From Hemicentrotus pulcherrimus (Eukaryota; Echinodermata; Echinoidea; Camarodonta; Strongylocentrotidae), in contig BEXV01000746.1 in the NCBI GenBank assembly GCA_003118195.1, forward strand, positions 6,291-28,775: a stretch of 22,485 nucleotides of DNA. Direction: 5' to 3'. Positions 1-9,454 of this stretch are shown here, piece by piece (position 1 is the first letter of the stretch; every line of letters starts with the position of its first letter). The notes under the pieces were generated by a model that did no database searches, was not told the origin of the DNA, and saw only the letters and a list, made by a program, of their open reading frames with translations. The translations under genes were made by a program, and so were the position numbers.

Positions 1-127
1 GAAGAGAAACATGAGCTATATTTGTTGTAGTTGTAGAACCTAAATGTCTGTCTTGTTGACATTGTACTTGGGAGAATATTAGTTTCATTTGCTGATTACA
101 TTTTGATGTTTGTTTTTAATTTTGCAG

Positions 128-230
128 AAATTTGTTTCACCATGGCTAAAGAGCAGACAAGAAGAAAAGGAGAGAATGAATAGATTGGAAGCTTCTATCG
201 AAGAACTTAACAAGAATGTCTCACAAGCAG
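128..230 (+). CDS. PEX14: PEX14 internal exon (start of coiled-coil region)
   Basis: This internal exon of peroxin-14 has a pyrimidine-rich acceptor ending in TTTTGCAG and a GTAAAT donor. It is 103 nt long, enters in phase 0 and leaves in phase 1. The peptide begins KFVSPWLKSRQEEKERMNRL and continues through EASIEELNKNVSQA. It corresponds to the vertebrate segment just after the membrane span, where a Leu-Pro stretch is followed by a basic/acidic run and the first coiled coil (RMEAGLSEL in human). PEX14 sits in the peroxisomal membrane and, with PEX13, docks the PEX5 and PEX7 cargo receptors for matrix protein import. The N-terminal receptor-binding domain and the membrane segment are not in the window and must lie in upstream exons. 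The identification rests on remembered family sequence and on the two following exons, which join in phase. Confidence 0.85.
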
Positions 231-540
231 GTAAATAAATATATCAAAAACCTACACTTAGACACCACTATAAAGTAGAGACATGAAAAGTGGTCTTTGT
301 AAGCAGGTTGTCTTTATTTTATAGTGCCCAGTGGGAAACATGTTGATTGAGATACCACTTTCGATTAATTGAAAAATACTGTGAGCATTTTAGGCAAGTG
401 GTCTTTCTGGACAGATGGTCACAAAAGCAAGTATAACCGAACAAAACTGAGTACAAAATTCCGCTGCTATGAAAACTGTTTGTATGCCTCTTCAAGGGGA
501 TGGTATGTTGTAGGTTGTCCACCTTTTTATTGGCCTACTT

Positions 541-685
541 CTGGGCCCAGTTTCATCAAACTTGGTATCAATAACAAGATATGATTATTGTTAACAAGCT
601 ACTGAAATTTGAATGGCTGTCTGCAAATTTGTCATAGATATGTGGCAGATGTAATTGAAAACAAGTTTGATGAAACAGGGCCTAG
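541..685. repeat. MITE-like element with TTTCATCAAACTTG terminal inverted repeats
   Basis: The left end reads GGGCCCAGTTTCATCAAACT and the right end, reverse-complemented, reads GGCCCTGTTTCATCAAACTT, giving inverted ends of about 22 bp with one or two mismatches. The element is about 145 bp long with no coding potential. The same ends bound the element at 13652-13806, which supports a non-autonomous DNA transposon family. No target-site duplication is clear. Confidence 0.7.
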
Positions 686-1028
686 ATGTGTTCATTGTGG
701 CACCTTAATAAGCATGTATTGTGAACTTGAAGATGGTGATGAATTATGGTGGCTGTATGCCAGAAACCCACAAGTTCGGTGAAAATAACCTCGTCTTGAA
801 TTATTGCTCTATCATGTCTAGATTAAACATGCAAACGTGCAAAGAGCTGGGACCAGCACATTTCCTTAGCGTTATTTTTGATAAGTTGCTATTTATGTAG
901 TAGTTATTTATCTAAAGTTCATTATATTTGTGCTTCATCTGAACTTAACCCACATTTAAGTCATAATCATAAAAGTATGTTATATGAAATATGCTAAGTA
1001 AGACCTCCTAGGGATCTACCCTGGTCAT

Positions 1029-1394
1029 TTAAAGGCATTGTTTAATAATGTTAGATCTGAAATGCATGGCCCTGCGTGTTATCCGTGTCTGTGATATGGT
1101 GTAATATTGAAGCCCTACAAAAAATCACGCTTCAAAATGATCAAGTGATCGGTTTTACCATACACGTTTTCCCCAATATACTTTAGTGTTATGAAGATTG
1201 TTGGCAAATGGTTTTTCAAAATTTGTAATTCCAATCATAAATATCTTGATAATCAGACAGGAGATCGGCTTGTAATGGTCATGGGGTTCCTGACTGACCT
1301 AAAGGCTTATACCTTTATACCCGGTAATTGAAGCATGAGCTAAAATCCAGGATTTTGTTACAGAATCTGAGACGAAGTTACCGGATCCCTTTAA
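1029..1394 (+). repeat. TTAA-flanked MITE-like element, family T1, copy 1
   Basis: This element of 358 bp (1033-1390) is bounded by TTAA on both sides. It begins AGGCATTG and ends GGATCCCT, so the ends form a short inverted repeat (AGGCAT against AGGGAT). The internal stretch at 1228-1258, around CAATCATAAATATCTTGATA, is shared with 9459-9809 and, in reverse orientation, with 18353-18823 and 20008-20403. There is no ORF of note. TTAA duplication is the mark of piggyBac-type transposition; the family assignment is inference. Confidence 0.75.
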
Positions 1395-2658
1395 AAGGAC
1401 AACAACAACGAGTGATAGACTGAAAAAGAAGGCACCAAAATCAAGTGTACATGACATTAAATGCATCTTCCCACTGTATCAAAGTCCAAGACGAAAAGTA
1501 AACAACCAACAGAGCTTACAGAGCCGATCCGAAATCAGTATTTGTTTTAAAGGTCCGCTTTTAATGCAAATACTATTTGACTTCTAGTGCTGGGTTTGGG
1601 CCCAAACACCAACACATCAGTTAATGGTTTGATTTGTCTTTGAAATGTGGTCAGCCGTCCAGGCTGAAAATACCCCCGAACAAACTTCTTTAGTCTCAAA
1701 GAGAAGGTCGAGTTCTGGGAAATGTGCAAGATATTATACATACCGGTACATGTTTTTTCCATTCTTTTTAAAATTGTCCCCCGAAAAGGATGGCTCCTCA
1801 ATTATCCTCATTTTTAGGGTGTGACATGAAGCAGCTGAAGAGTTTTTGACCAAACTTTCATGTTACCGGTACATGTTTGTGTAGTCCAATATACACATTT
1901 CTGCGTGCAGTCCATATGAGGCTTCCGGCAAGACTGAACCAAAATGTGTGTGTTCCTTATGCCCTTTTCCATTTGCTTTCAGGCGGTTTCTTTGACAATG
2001 TAATATCATGACCAGAACTTAGCTTAATCTTCAACTGAAAAAATCCCAAACTATTATTCATGTAAATGAATAGCAAGTGGGGAAAGAAATCTGTGTATCT
2101 TTTAAAGGTTATACAAAGTTTTGGTATGGGGTCATGAATTTGGTTCAAATGAACATATTGGAAGCATATGCGATCCTACAATATTCAGTGATCGTTGTCG
2201 CGGTTGAAATGGAGTCCAAAGTTATGAAATTGTAAATGATAAACTCTTTATAATTTTTAGTTTCCTCTCAGGGTGAAGATATTAATTGAGCTATAAAACA
2301 ATGGTTGTTGACTAAAATCGACCGATTAGCTATTCCAGTTTGGAACTTAGATATCACAACTACATATTCTGAAATTTTCGTGGCCACAGCTACATGTACC
2401 ATTGTTCGGCTGTAGGCGCTATTTGAAATTTATCACCATTTACTGGGAGCACCAGTAAATTTTTATACCGGGTACTCAAGTTGTCTCAAAAGCAGAAGTG
2501 TTTTAGGGGCTAATTTTCTAGTGCCTATATTACATCCACAGGGGCATCCAAATATCTCAAAATTGTAAAGAATAACAATCCACCCACTTTTCAAAATTTC
2601 TGATAACTTTGTATTACCGTTAAGTGTGAATGTGAGATAAGACACAAACACTCCAGCC

Positions 2659-2725
2659 CTGGGCCCCGTTGCATAAAACTTAACATTGATGGTAACTTGG
2701 CCATCAATGTGCAACATGGGCCCAG
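2659..2725. repeat. Small nested foldback element
   Basis: This 67-bp stretch starts CTGGGCCCCGTTGCA and ends with its near-exact reverse complement. It also contains an inner hairpin with 10-bp arms (ACATTGATGG and CCATCAATGT). It resembles a minimal version of the GGGCCC-TTTCATAAAACTT elements elsewhere in the window. It is non-coding and lies in a PEX14 intron. Confidence 0.6.
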
Positions 2726-2797
2726 TAGTTCACTGTGGTTTACATGAGGCATTATTTCAATAGCATTGATTACGCTAACCGTTGTCCATTTCCTTAG

Positions 2798-2879
2798 AAT
2801 TGATGCTGAAGGAAGCATTGAACAGGAGGCGTCTTGAGATAGAGACGGCTGCAACTGCAGTTGCCAGAACGATGTCCAG
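2798..2879 (+). other. Exon-like open stretch in a PEX14 intron, unassigned
   Basis: A good pyrimidine-rich acceptor (TCCATTTCCTTAG) precedes 82 nt that read openly as LMLKEALNRRRLEIETAATA followed by VARTMS. A weak donor follows (CAG/GTTGCT). The composition, charged and helix-like without low complexity, looks coding. As a cassette in PEX14 it would enter in the right phase but leave out of phase, shifting the next exon. It is absent from the PEX14 proteins I can recall. It may be a poison or alternative terminal exon (the same frame stops at 2910-2912), a fossil of another gene, or chance. Not recognised. Confidence 0.25.
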
Positions 2880-3399
2880 GTTGCTCTTTATATGCACTTA
2901 TTTGCTTGTGTAGATTGCCATACCGGTGTTGCGCCAAACAGAGTTTTAAACATATCCAAAATAAGACTCTCAGGCGGTACATTGGGCAACAATCTTAATG
3001 AGCAAATGAGTGCTTATTTAATCACATACTGGACATTTGTGACAGCTTCAGGCATTGCTGTCTCTATCTGTAAGGGCTTATTGTTTGCTTGCTTCATAAT
3101 GGATTCTGTTGAATAGAACATTCATTAGACTGGTTTACTATAAATATTCAAATTTATGGATGTTTATATCCCAGGACCTAATAATAATAATGTATTTCTA
3201 TATGCATTAAACATGTTCGAATTCCCAATGCTATCATGCCTCAGGCAAGCTTTCAGGTTGTAGAGAACAATCTTTAAACAGAATTACTATGTTTGTAAAC
3301 CGGTCTCTTGGCGTTACACCTTCGTGAGCCTGCCTTTGGGATTATTGATTATCAATGTTTTTGAATGATTAAAAAATTATCTTTTTTATTCAAATGCAG

Positions 3400-3580
3400 T
3401 CACAGCAATGGAAAAATCAATCAGTACCATTCAGGGCCTGATGGAGAAACAAGAACAGCAGCTTACCACCCTCAAATCCGAGGTCGTGTCGGGGAAAGCA
3501 CTGTCGAACGGTAGACGTTCTACAGATACTACAGAGATCAAGTCAGAGATCATGTCATTGAAAGGATTGCTTCTAAGCAG
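3400..3580 (+). CDS. PEX14: PEX14 internal exon (coiled coil and SLKGLLL motif)
   Basis: The acceptor CAAATGCAG precedes this 181-nt exon and a GTCAGT donor follows it. It starts in phase 1, completing a Val codon with the G from the exon at 128-230, and ends in phase 2. The peptide starts VTAMEKSISTIQGLMEKQEQ and continues as an amphipathic coiled coil rich in Gln, Leu and Glu. It ends in EIKSEIMSLKGLLLSR, closely matching the human EINSLKGLLLNR segment. Known family role: this coiled coil supports PEX14 oligomerisation in the docking complex. A repeat (3615-3810) begins 35 bp after the donor. The exact SLKGLLL match and the phase agreement make this a firm call. Confidence 0.95.
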
Positions 3581-3614
3581 GTCAGTGAAAGAGCATGCAG
3601 CAGAAGTGTTTTAA

Positions 3615-3810
3615 TTAAAGGCCCACTGTACAACTTGCAGCTACTTGCTCCCTCTATGTAGAAAACAATGCCTAATCGGTGCCTGTTGGTACCCCATGAT
3701 CCTCTTTTACTTATGTTAATTGAGAGCTGAATTGATGAGATAGCCACTTGTCAGTGACCTTCCTGGGTGGTCTAATCCCTCCTAGCCAAACTAGTACAGA
3801 TGGCCTTTAA
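3615..3810 (+). repeat. TTAA-flanked TIR element, family T2, copy 1
   Basis: TTAA occurs at 3615-3618 and 3807-3810. The element starts AGGCCCACTGTAC and its reverse-complemented end reads AGGCCATCTGTAC, an inverted repeat of about 13 bp with few mismatches. The interior includes TGTTAATTGAGAGCTGA and GATGAGATAGC, which recur in reverse at 14775-14970. It has no coding potential and sits just past the donor of the PEX14 exon ending at 3580. Confidence 0.7.
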
Positions 3811-4400
3811 AAGTTTTACTGGTATTGGGGCAGTTCTCTGCAGCGTTTGAAAATTAAAAAAACCTGCTTTTAAATGATATGTTCTTACATTTTGCTACAA
3901 CAGTTTACAATGTTAGTAGATATAATTAAAATAGAACTTGCTCCTAATGATATTCTTTCCTTGCAAAAACATTTTAGATAACATAAACAATCAGTATACA
4001 AGATAAAACACAAATAAATAAGATTATTTTTTAATTTAATTATGTAATATATGTAGTCTCTGATTAAGATAAGTAAAATAGGTCCTTTATGTTGAGTTCC
4101 TTGCAATAAAAATCTTTCCTTATTATTTTCTTCTCATTTATCCAGCCTACAGTGGACTTTTATATTTTTGCTCCAGAAAAATATATACCGTAGTTTATTT
4201 TCCCCTCTTAATTTGTTGTGTGAATGATTAGAAACAAGCTTATACATGTAGGAATTTTCTTTTTATAAAAAAGTTTTCACAATTATGCAGACTTCCCTTT
4301 GAATATACATGTGCGCTTGTAAAATGGCAACTGGCAGGAATGCTCCCCAGGGAGTGGAGAATGTGCATACATTGTGTACGGGTAAGCCTGAATTCGATGA
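3811..4400. other. AT-rich remainder of PEX14 intron
   Basis: This is AT-rich sequence without a convincing exon. Short ORFs here are biased by composition (Ile, Leu, Lys, Asn) and have no recognisable family features. Confidence 0.6.
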
Positions 4401-4402
4401 CT

Positions 4403-4498
4403 AGGGTAATAATTTATCTGTAAAGCGCTTAGACACATTGTTGTATCGATGTATTGGGCGCTATATAAAAGCGGATTATTATTATTTTTTTTATTTAT
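4403..4498 (+). repeat. SINE 3' tail fragment
   Basis: The stretch includes GTAAAGCGCTTAGACAC and GGGCGCTATATAAAAGCGGA, followed by an ATTATTATT-T tail. This GTAAAGCGCTTAG...GCGCTATATAAA module with an ATT-repeat end is a common 3' part of marine invertebrate SINEs (remembered family knowledge). No Pol III head is visible, so it is a 5'-truncated copy. It ends about 30 bp before the PEX14 acceptor at 4526-4527. Confidence 0.65.
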
Positions 4499-4527
4499 CA
4501 TTATCGTTATTCTAATATGCATCACAG

Positions 4528-4873
4528 GCATCAGTTCCCATCGACGCCCCAGAGGACAACAATACCCAGCTGGCAGCGCAGCAGCGATCAGTCGTCCACC
4601 AAGAGCAACTCGCCCCCTCCAGTCTCCACAGAAGCTACCAACGGCAACATCTCATCATCATCGTCACCACCACCACCACCACCTCTGTTCAGTGGGGAGC
4701 CGGTAAACAACGGCGACTCCTCTTCCGCTGATCCCGTCAAAGAGCCAATCACAGAGAATGGAGCAGAGGACACCGTCCAGAAAGACCCGAGCCCCACCCC
4801 CGATGATCATGTAAACGGGAGTGTGAAACCAATCGAAAGTCAAGCCACGCCCACTTTAGAGGGAACAGCTTGA
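4528..4873 (+). CDS. PEX14: PEX14 terminal coding exon with stop
   Basis: The acceptor ATGCATCACAG opens a 346-nt coding stretch that ends in TGA at 4871-4873. The first base completes an Arg codon begun in the previous exon. The peptide opens HQFPSTPQRTTIPSW, matching the human RQFPPSPSAPKIPSW motif. It then becomes a low-complexity tail rich in Ser, Thr, Pro and Asn, with a run of six prolines (encoded around 4669-4686) and scattered Glu/Asp. The very long acidic Glu/Asp tract of the vertebrate C-terminus is absent, so the tail is shorter and less charged; human PEX14 is 377 residues. The three exons give 209 residues. ORFs in other frames over this exon, including a His-rich one and a Gly/Asp-rich antisense one, are compositional shadows. 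Confidence 0.95.
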
Positions 4874-5711
4874 GGCTGGGAAACGACTTCATCAGGACCC
4901 ATTCAGACCCAGAGCAAAAATCTCCTAAAACATCACTGGCCACCGCTTCAAAAACTGCATTGGTAAAATAGTGTTATTCACTTAACAGGTTACACATAGA
5001 TCATGGAGGGGCTATTGTGTGAACACAACATTGGGGTCTTGCCACTCATATTTAATCTTGAAATTATGTAGCGGCAGAATTTTGTACCGGTTTATGGTTC
5101 ATGTCTGAATAGGGCTTCAAGAAGAGATAGCATGATTTCATCACGCTCTGAAGACAAATACATTGTGGATTCCATTGTATGCATGCCTATCCAAATGTTC
5201 ATGAAATCATCATTTTGTCTAGCTTTCATGCTTTCGATAACCAATGGTATGGAGGATAAGCATTTGGAGAACTAATTTTTAATAGCAATTGAGATAAATG
5301 TGAAAGCGCAGAATGAAAAATGGTGTATGCAATGATAAAAAATGTCTGATTATACTTGCCTATTGCTACCAATGTGTGCATGAGCTACATTTCAACATAC
5401 ATGGATGTTTAATCCTATGTAGGCCAAAGAATTAAATTCATTTCTTTGTAATGTTTGATTTCCTATGCAGAATTCTATTTGCACTGTAGACATTTCACAA
5501 TTTTCCTTGTTTTGTTTATTCTGATTCGAACTTCAATTTACATTAATCCCAAAACATTGAAATAATGCAGAAATCTCAAATACAATGTTTACATCGTAGT
5601 TTACATTGTAGGAAGTGTGATAGCAAATGATGGAAATTAAAATGATCAATTTGTTATTTGTTTTGTAGAATTATTATTATTATGCAAAATTTCATTTTTG
5701 TGCAATTTTAA

Positions 5712-5765
5712 GAGACCCAATGAGAGTAGAAAACGCTTAGGAGACCCAATGAGAGTAGAAAACGC
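5712..5765 (+). repeat. Tandem duplication of a 25-bp unit
   Basis: The 25-bp unit running from GAGACCCAATGAG to AAAACGC occurs at 5712-5736 and again, identical, at 5741-5765, separated by TTAG (period 29). It lies in the probable PEX14 3' untranslated or intergenic region. Confidence 0.9.
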
Positions 5766-6328
5766 GACCTGACCTCCGACATGATGCGTTTAATTTTTTT
5801 GTCAATTTGTTTCATAGGATTTTAAATGAAAAGAAAATTTGTCCCTATGTTTTTCCTCCTGGATTATGGTAGGCCCAAGTCAGTCAGATTGTTGAAAATA
5901 TGGTACATAACAAGAATTTAGTGCTATATTAGAGCAAAGATTGTTCTCTTGTCTTGTAGGGAAAAAAATAGTAAACATGACACCCTTTTTTTAAAAGCAT
6001 TCTTTTGGTAAAACTAGACTGTTTCACCAAACTTCCAGTATGGCTTGAGTGCAGCTAGAAGACTCAATTATCAATGGGCTGTAGACCAAAGAGATTTCAT
6101 CATAACCAGCTCCTATCAGTATTATCTTCTTGACTATTTCCAAGACTTCATTCAAAATCTAGATTCAGTAGCATACATTAGCACCCTCTCACTGCCATGG
6201 TCTACCTAGTACATTAAACAAACATTAGGGGCAAAGTTAAAAATCAATGGTATAGTTTATTATGTTGACTATGGACAGTTGCTTTTATTAAATTAAAAAT
6301 GAGCATCATGTAATTATGTACAAATTGC

Positions 6329-6334
6329 AATAAA
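6329..6334 (+). promoter_or_regulatory. Possible PEX14 polyadenylation signal AATAAA
   Basis: I see no AATAAA on the + strand between the PEX14 stop and this position. It would give a 3' UTR of about 1.45 kb. An earlier ATTAAA at 5431-5436 is an alternative. No transcript evidence is available. Confidence 0.25.
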
Positions 6335-6794
6335 TCTATTACTTTTATACATGAAATTGCTTTGATATATCTCTTTAATTACTCAATGTCCACAAATTAA
6401 AGCATTCAGAATATGACATATTTGATATATATACTTTATTAACATACAATATACATTCTTATATATATATATTACATTAATAGTGATGATTGTGAACAAT
6501 AGTGATAATTGTGAACATTTGTACATGTATCTAATAACTAGAATTTTCAAGGTATAAGAGTGGATGGAATCAGATAAAATTGCATAACATTCTCTTTAAA
6601 AAAAAAACATCATTAAATGCAAATTTTCTTGCCATTTTCTTGAATGGACATCAGGACAGTGTTTCATAAAACTTCTTAATAAGAAATGCTACAAAAAAGT
6701 GGCTCTCGGCAAATCAGATTCCATGATGTTTTATCAGAGATGCCAGTCTTCAGGCTTTTGCCTTTCAGGCCCTGACAACGTTAACGTGTTCTGT

Positions 6795-7077
6795 GGGGCG
6801 TTTCATGAAGTTTGTAAAGTTACGCATGACTTTACGAACGACTTGTACATGAAAAGCCAAATTATGAAATACATCAACTAAAGTTGAACTGTGCAGATGT
6901 AGATAAACATTCTTATGATAACAAACATTTTTAATGCAAAGTATATTTTTTGCTATAATTCAATTGAGGTTATTGAAAATATCAGAAGAAAACTTTGGGC
7001 ATCCTATCTGGCACTTTGTATACAAGCCGTTCGTAAAGTCAAGTGTAACTTTTACGAACAGCTTTATGAAACACCCC
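6795..7077. repeat. Foldback element with long self-complementary arms
   Basis: The left arm (6795-6859) reads GGGGCGTTTCATGAAG, then TTTGTAAAG, then GACTTTACGAACGACTTGTA. The right arm (7009-7077), reverse-complemented, reads GGGGTGTTTCATAAAG, then GTTCGTAAAAG, then GACTTTACGAACGGCTTGTA. Each arm is itself partly palindromic (GTAAAG...CTTTAC). The interior is AT-rich and non-coding. Wider GTTTCATAAAAC ends at 6660 and 7126-7136 suggest it sits inside a decayed copy of the 541-685/13652-13806 family. Confidence 0.7.
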
Positions 7078-8078
7078 CTGGCTTCTTTCCAGGCCCAGTG
7101 AGTAAAACTGACTGGCATTCCTGTTTTATGAAACAGGGCCCTGACATGAAGTCTGTTATACATTCACACACAATATTTATTTATTTATTTAAAACAATCA
7201 AAAATGAACACATCAAGTCGGCTTCTGGCATACAGAAAGTGGAACGGAAATGGAAAACAAGATTTGGTGGGATAGGATAATTATTGCATGCAAAGTACTC
7301 GTGTATAAAATTAGCAAACCATAGCACTAGTATTCAAAGTCGTGTTGTGTTCTGCACCAAGCCAAAGCAGTCTGTGATGACAAAAATAAATATTCATTGA
7401 AATTAAATTTTAAAAAAGTAGTAAATCGCTGTTATACTAACTAGATATTATCCCTGCACATGCACACATCAAAGGCAGTACGTAATTAAAATTAAACTAC
7501 CGGTAAACATCAAGATCTTTATAAAATATATGCATTAATAATTTGGACGGAAAACAAGATTCTGTGTCTGGTAATGCACTTTACTCTGAAAAGAGGATAA
7601 AAGCAGTAAGAAGTGCATTACAGTGTGCACTTAAGTCGACTACTCGGAGATACATAGTTGATGGAGGTAAAAGATGCCTACCACTGAATCGAGGAGTATT
7701 TGCTTGAAAGCCAAACTTGAAAGCTTGGCTCCATATAGAAGAGATACCGGTACAAGTGTAGACGTGAGAAAAAAGCCCCACTGATTTTAGCATAATTTTG
7801 TGCAAAATCAATAATGCCTCGTGCAACCATGACTAGCGTATGCTATTTAGAAAAGAAGTGCATTTCACCACATTACAAATAATCGCAACCTTTATGAAAT
7901 ACAGTCCACAAACCTCACTACTGCAAAAGCAGAAACTTTTGTCAAGCTGAAAAAAATGGCCATTCTCGAGGAAATTATTAAAGACACTTTCCTGATATTA
8001 TTTTTTTGTCATGTCCGTTTGATTATGTCACCACATGAAGTTTCACAATTCTAAACCCCCTTGCAAATTTCATGGGTG

Positions 8079-8084
8079 TTTATT
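8079..8084 (-). promoter_or_regulatory. Possible LRRC34 polyadenylation signal AATAAA
   Basis: TTTATT on the + strand gives AATAAA in the gene's orientation. It is the first such signal I see downstream of the stop codon and implies a 3' UTR of a little over 200 nt. Confidence 0.35.
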
Positions 8085-8163
8085 CAAGCGAGTTTCATGC
8101 ATGCGATAGGCTACATTTGTTGTTTCCCTTGAAAATGGTTTCTCATTGAAACATGTACTAAAT

Positions 8164-8247
8164 AAACCTGTACATATAAGGACCACCTGCCTCTAAAGAC
8201 CACTTTTTTTACCACCTCTCCCTTGGGTGGTCTTCATAGACAGGTTT
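8164..8247. repeat. Short TIR element in the LRRC34 3' UTR
   Basis: The left end AAACCTGTACATATAAGGAC, followed by CACC, pairs with the right end GGTGGTCTTCATAGACAGGT, followed by TT; they are near-exact reverse complements. The centre carries AAGACCAC and GTGGTCTT, making a long hairpin of 84 bp. Similar GTGGTCTT motifs occur at 265-420. Confidence 0.6.
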
Positions 8248-8300
8248 CACTGTACAGGTGTACATGCAATCATGTCTAGAGGATTTGGAATGAAACTGAA

Positions 8301-8471
8301 TTATATCTTTTTATCATTTTTCACATCGGGGCCGTAGAACGGCGTCCAATAGTAATGACTCCGAAGGCCATGTGATAGTTCAGCCAGATAGACGTGGCCA
8401 TCGACAACGTAAGGCTTGACGTCCGTCTTCTCCAGTTCTAGATTACCGCCCTCTATCAGCCTGTGGAAAGC
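8301..8471 (-). CDS. LRRC34: LRRC34 terminal coding exon with stop
   Basis: Read on the minus strand, the acceptor TTTTCAG precedes AFHRLIEGGNLELEKTDVKP, then YVVDGHVYLAELSHGLRSHY and YWTPFYGPDVKNDKKI, then TAA at 8303-8301. The segments TDVKPYVVDGHVYLAE and HYYWTPFYG match the C-terminal module of vertebrate LRRC34 (human TDVEPFVVDGRVYLAEVSNG and HYYWT). This module follows the leucine-rich repeats and is diagnostic for the family. The exon is 171 nt, enters in phase 0 and agrees with the exon at 9111-9237. The vertebrate protein has been linked to stem-cell pluripotency and nucleolar function; the role in this organism is not shown by the sequence. Confidence 0.95.
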   Translation of the reverse strand, partial: AFHRLIEGGNLELEKTDVKPYVVDGHVYLAELSHGLRSHYYWTPFYGPDVKNDKKI

Positions 8472-9110
8472 CTGAAAAGTTAAAAAGGATTAATGAAGAT
8501 ATCACTATCATGCCCAATAATAATAATGAATCTTATATACAGATAATGGTATAACCCAGGTCATCAGATGCATTCATGCACAGGATTCGGGCACCATCCC
8601 TATTGCTTTTAACATTGGTAATGCGGACACTATCACAGCAACAAAATGTTATGAATTCCTCTGACAATTTCATTACCTTGTATCCAGCAACTTTCCCAGA
8701 TTTATGAGAACTCGCTTTTGCAATTTAATCTTTTTGCATCACAAAACTTTCATGAATCTAGACTACGGTACTTGCAAATTTGCTACAAGTTTCATACATA
8801 CAAAAATATCTAGTTTAACAGTATTGTTCATGAAGAATGTGGTCTAGTGGATAAGTCATCAAACTGTGAAGCACATGAAACAGGATTCCAATCCCTGCCA
8901 CAGCACTCACGTCCTTTGGCAAGACATTACAGTAACCAACATTTGCCACACACATGACCCAGGTGCAGTAAACGGGTACACTGTTGTGGAGCACCATGCA
9001 GCTAGGAGTGTCAATAGTCTGATAGATATGCATGAGAGCTACATGTATATATTCAAGAACATACTGTTATCATTATTTAGTTATATTTAGAATATCATTT
9101 CCCAACTTAC
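8472..9110 (-). other. LRRC34 last intron
   Basis: The intron carries a SINE at 8833-9075 (separate entry). The 8475-8830 part is AT-rich with no recognisable exon. Confidence 0.7.
8833..9075 (+). repeat. tRNA-derived SINE
   Basis: A tRNA-like head has an A-box-like TGGTCTAGTGGATAAGTC and a B-box-like GGATTCCAATCCC. It is followed by the core module CGTCCTTTGGCAAGACATTA and GACCCAGGTGCAGTAAACGG, then an AT-rich tail with TTATCATTATT. The arrangement of Pol III head, TCCTTGGGCAAGACA-type body and GACCCAGGTG...GGGTAC segment is typical of marine invertebrate SINEs. Its end lies about 35 bp from the LRRC34 splice donor (at 9109-9110). The overlapping ORFs on both strands are not genes. Confidence 0.8.
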
Positions 9111-9237
9111 ATTGCAGGCATCTTCCTCGTGATGGTTCCCCCAGATAAACACGCTGTTGAAGTTGGGGTTATTCTCCATGGCACCGGCTATGGCACACAA
9201 ACCTGGTGCTTTGATGTTGTTACTCGTAATAACTAGC
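9111..9237 (-). CDS. LRRC34: LRRC34 penultimate exon
   Basis: This 127-nt exon lies between an acceptor CTTCAG and a GTAAGT donor in minus orientation. Its first G completes a Thr codon from the preceding exon (11236-11391). The peptide is LVITSNNIKAPGLCAIAGAM followed by ENNPNFNSVFIWGNHHEEDACN. It is one leucine-rich repeat of ribonuclease-inhibitor type plus the IWGN motif that closes the repeat array in LRRC34 (human SVVSNNIEGEGLVAL and YIWGN). It leaves in phase 0, matching the terminal exon. Confidence 0.95.
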
Positions 9238-9454
9238 CTGAAGGGTACAAGAGAGAACTGGTTAAAATCATATTAAAGCTGTTAAAGACATGTGAATATG
9301 TATCATTTGGGGCTTTGCATATGGCACAGGGTCCCGGCGCTTTGAAATTGTTTATTTTTTGTGATAAATAGCCTGCATGATGGACAAACAAAAGAAACTG
9401 TTTGAATCATGGGCTAGTATTTACAGGAGGTGTTATAAGAGGAAGCCACTTTTT

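Larger units (their letters stand above)
231..3399 (+). other. PEX14 intron, repeat-rich
   Basis: This intron lies between two PEX14 exons whose phases match directly. It holds a TIR element (541-685), a TTAA-type element (1029-1394), a small foldback (2659-2725) and one exon-like stretch (2798-2879), described separately. Positions 265-420 contain motifs (AAGTGGTCTTT, GGTTGTCTTTATT) that resemble the diverged repeat at 8164-8247 and the AAGACAACCTGCC stretch near 19920. I see no gene in 700-1020, 1400-2650 or 2890-3390; the short ORFs there lack any family resemblance. Confidence 0.7.
4874..8300. other. Intergenic region between convergent PEX14 and LRRC34
   Basis: The two stop codons face each other across this region, so it contains both 3' UTRs. 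It holds the 25-bp tandem duplication, foldback elements near 6655-7143, AT-rich simple sequence (6452-6475) and the TIR element at 8164-8247. The ORFs at 6699-6881 and 6915-7280 run across the foldback arms and are not genes. I see no third gene. Confidence 0.7.

Noticed and set aside
4449..4797. His-rich and Gly/Asp-rich ORFs over the last PEX14 exon
   Set aside because: They are other-frame readings of the ATC/ACC-repeat coding for the Ser- and Pro-rich tail.
6699..7280. Two plus-strand ORFs of 60 and 121 codons
   Set aside because: They run through the inverted arms of a foldback element, and the openness on both strands reflects that symmetry. No family features.
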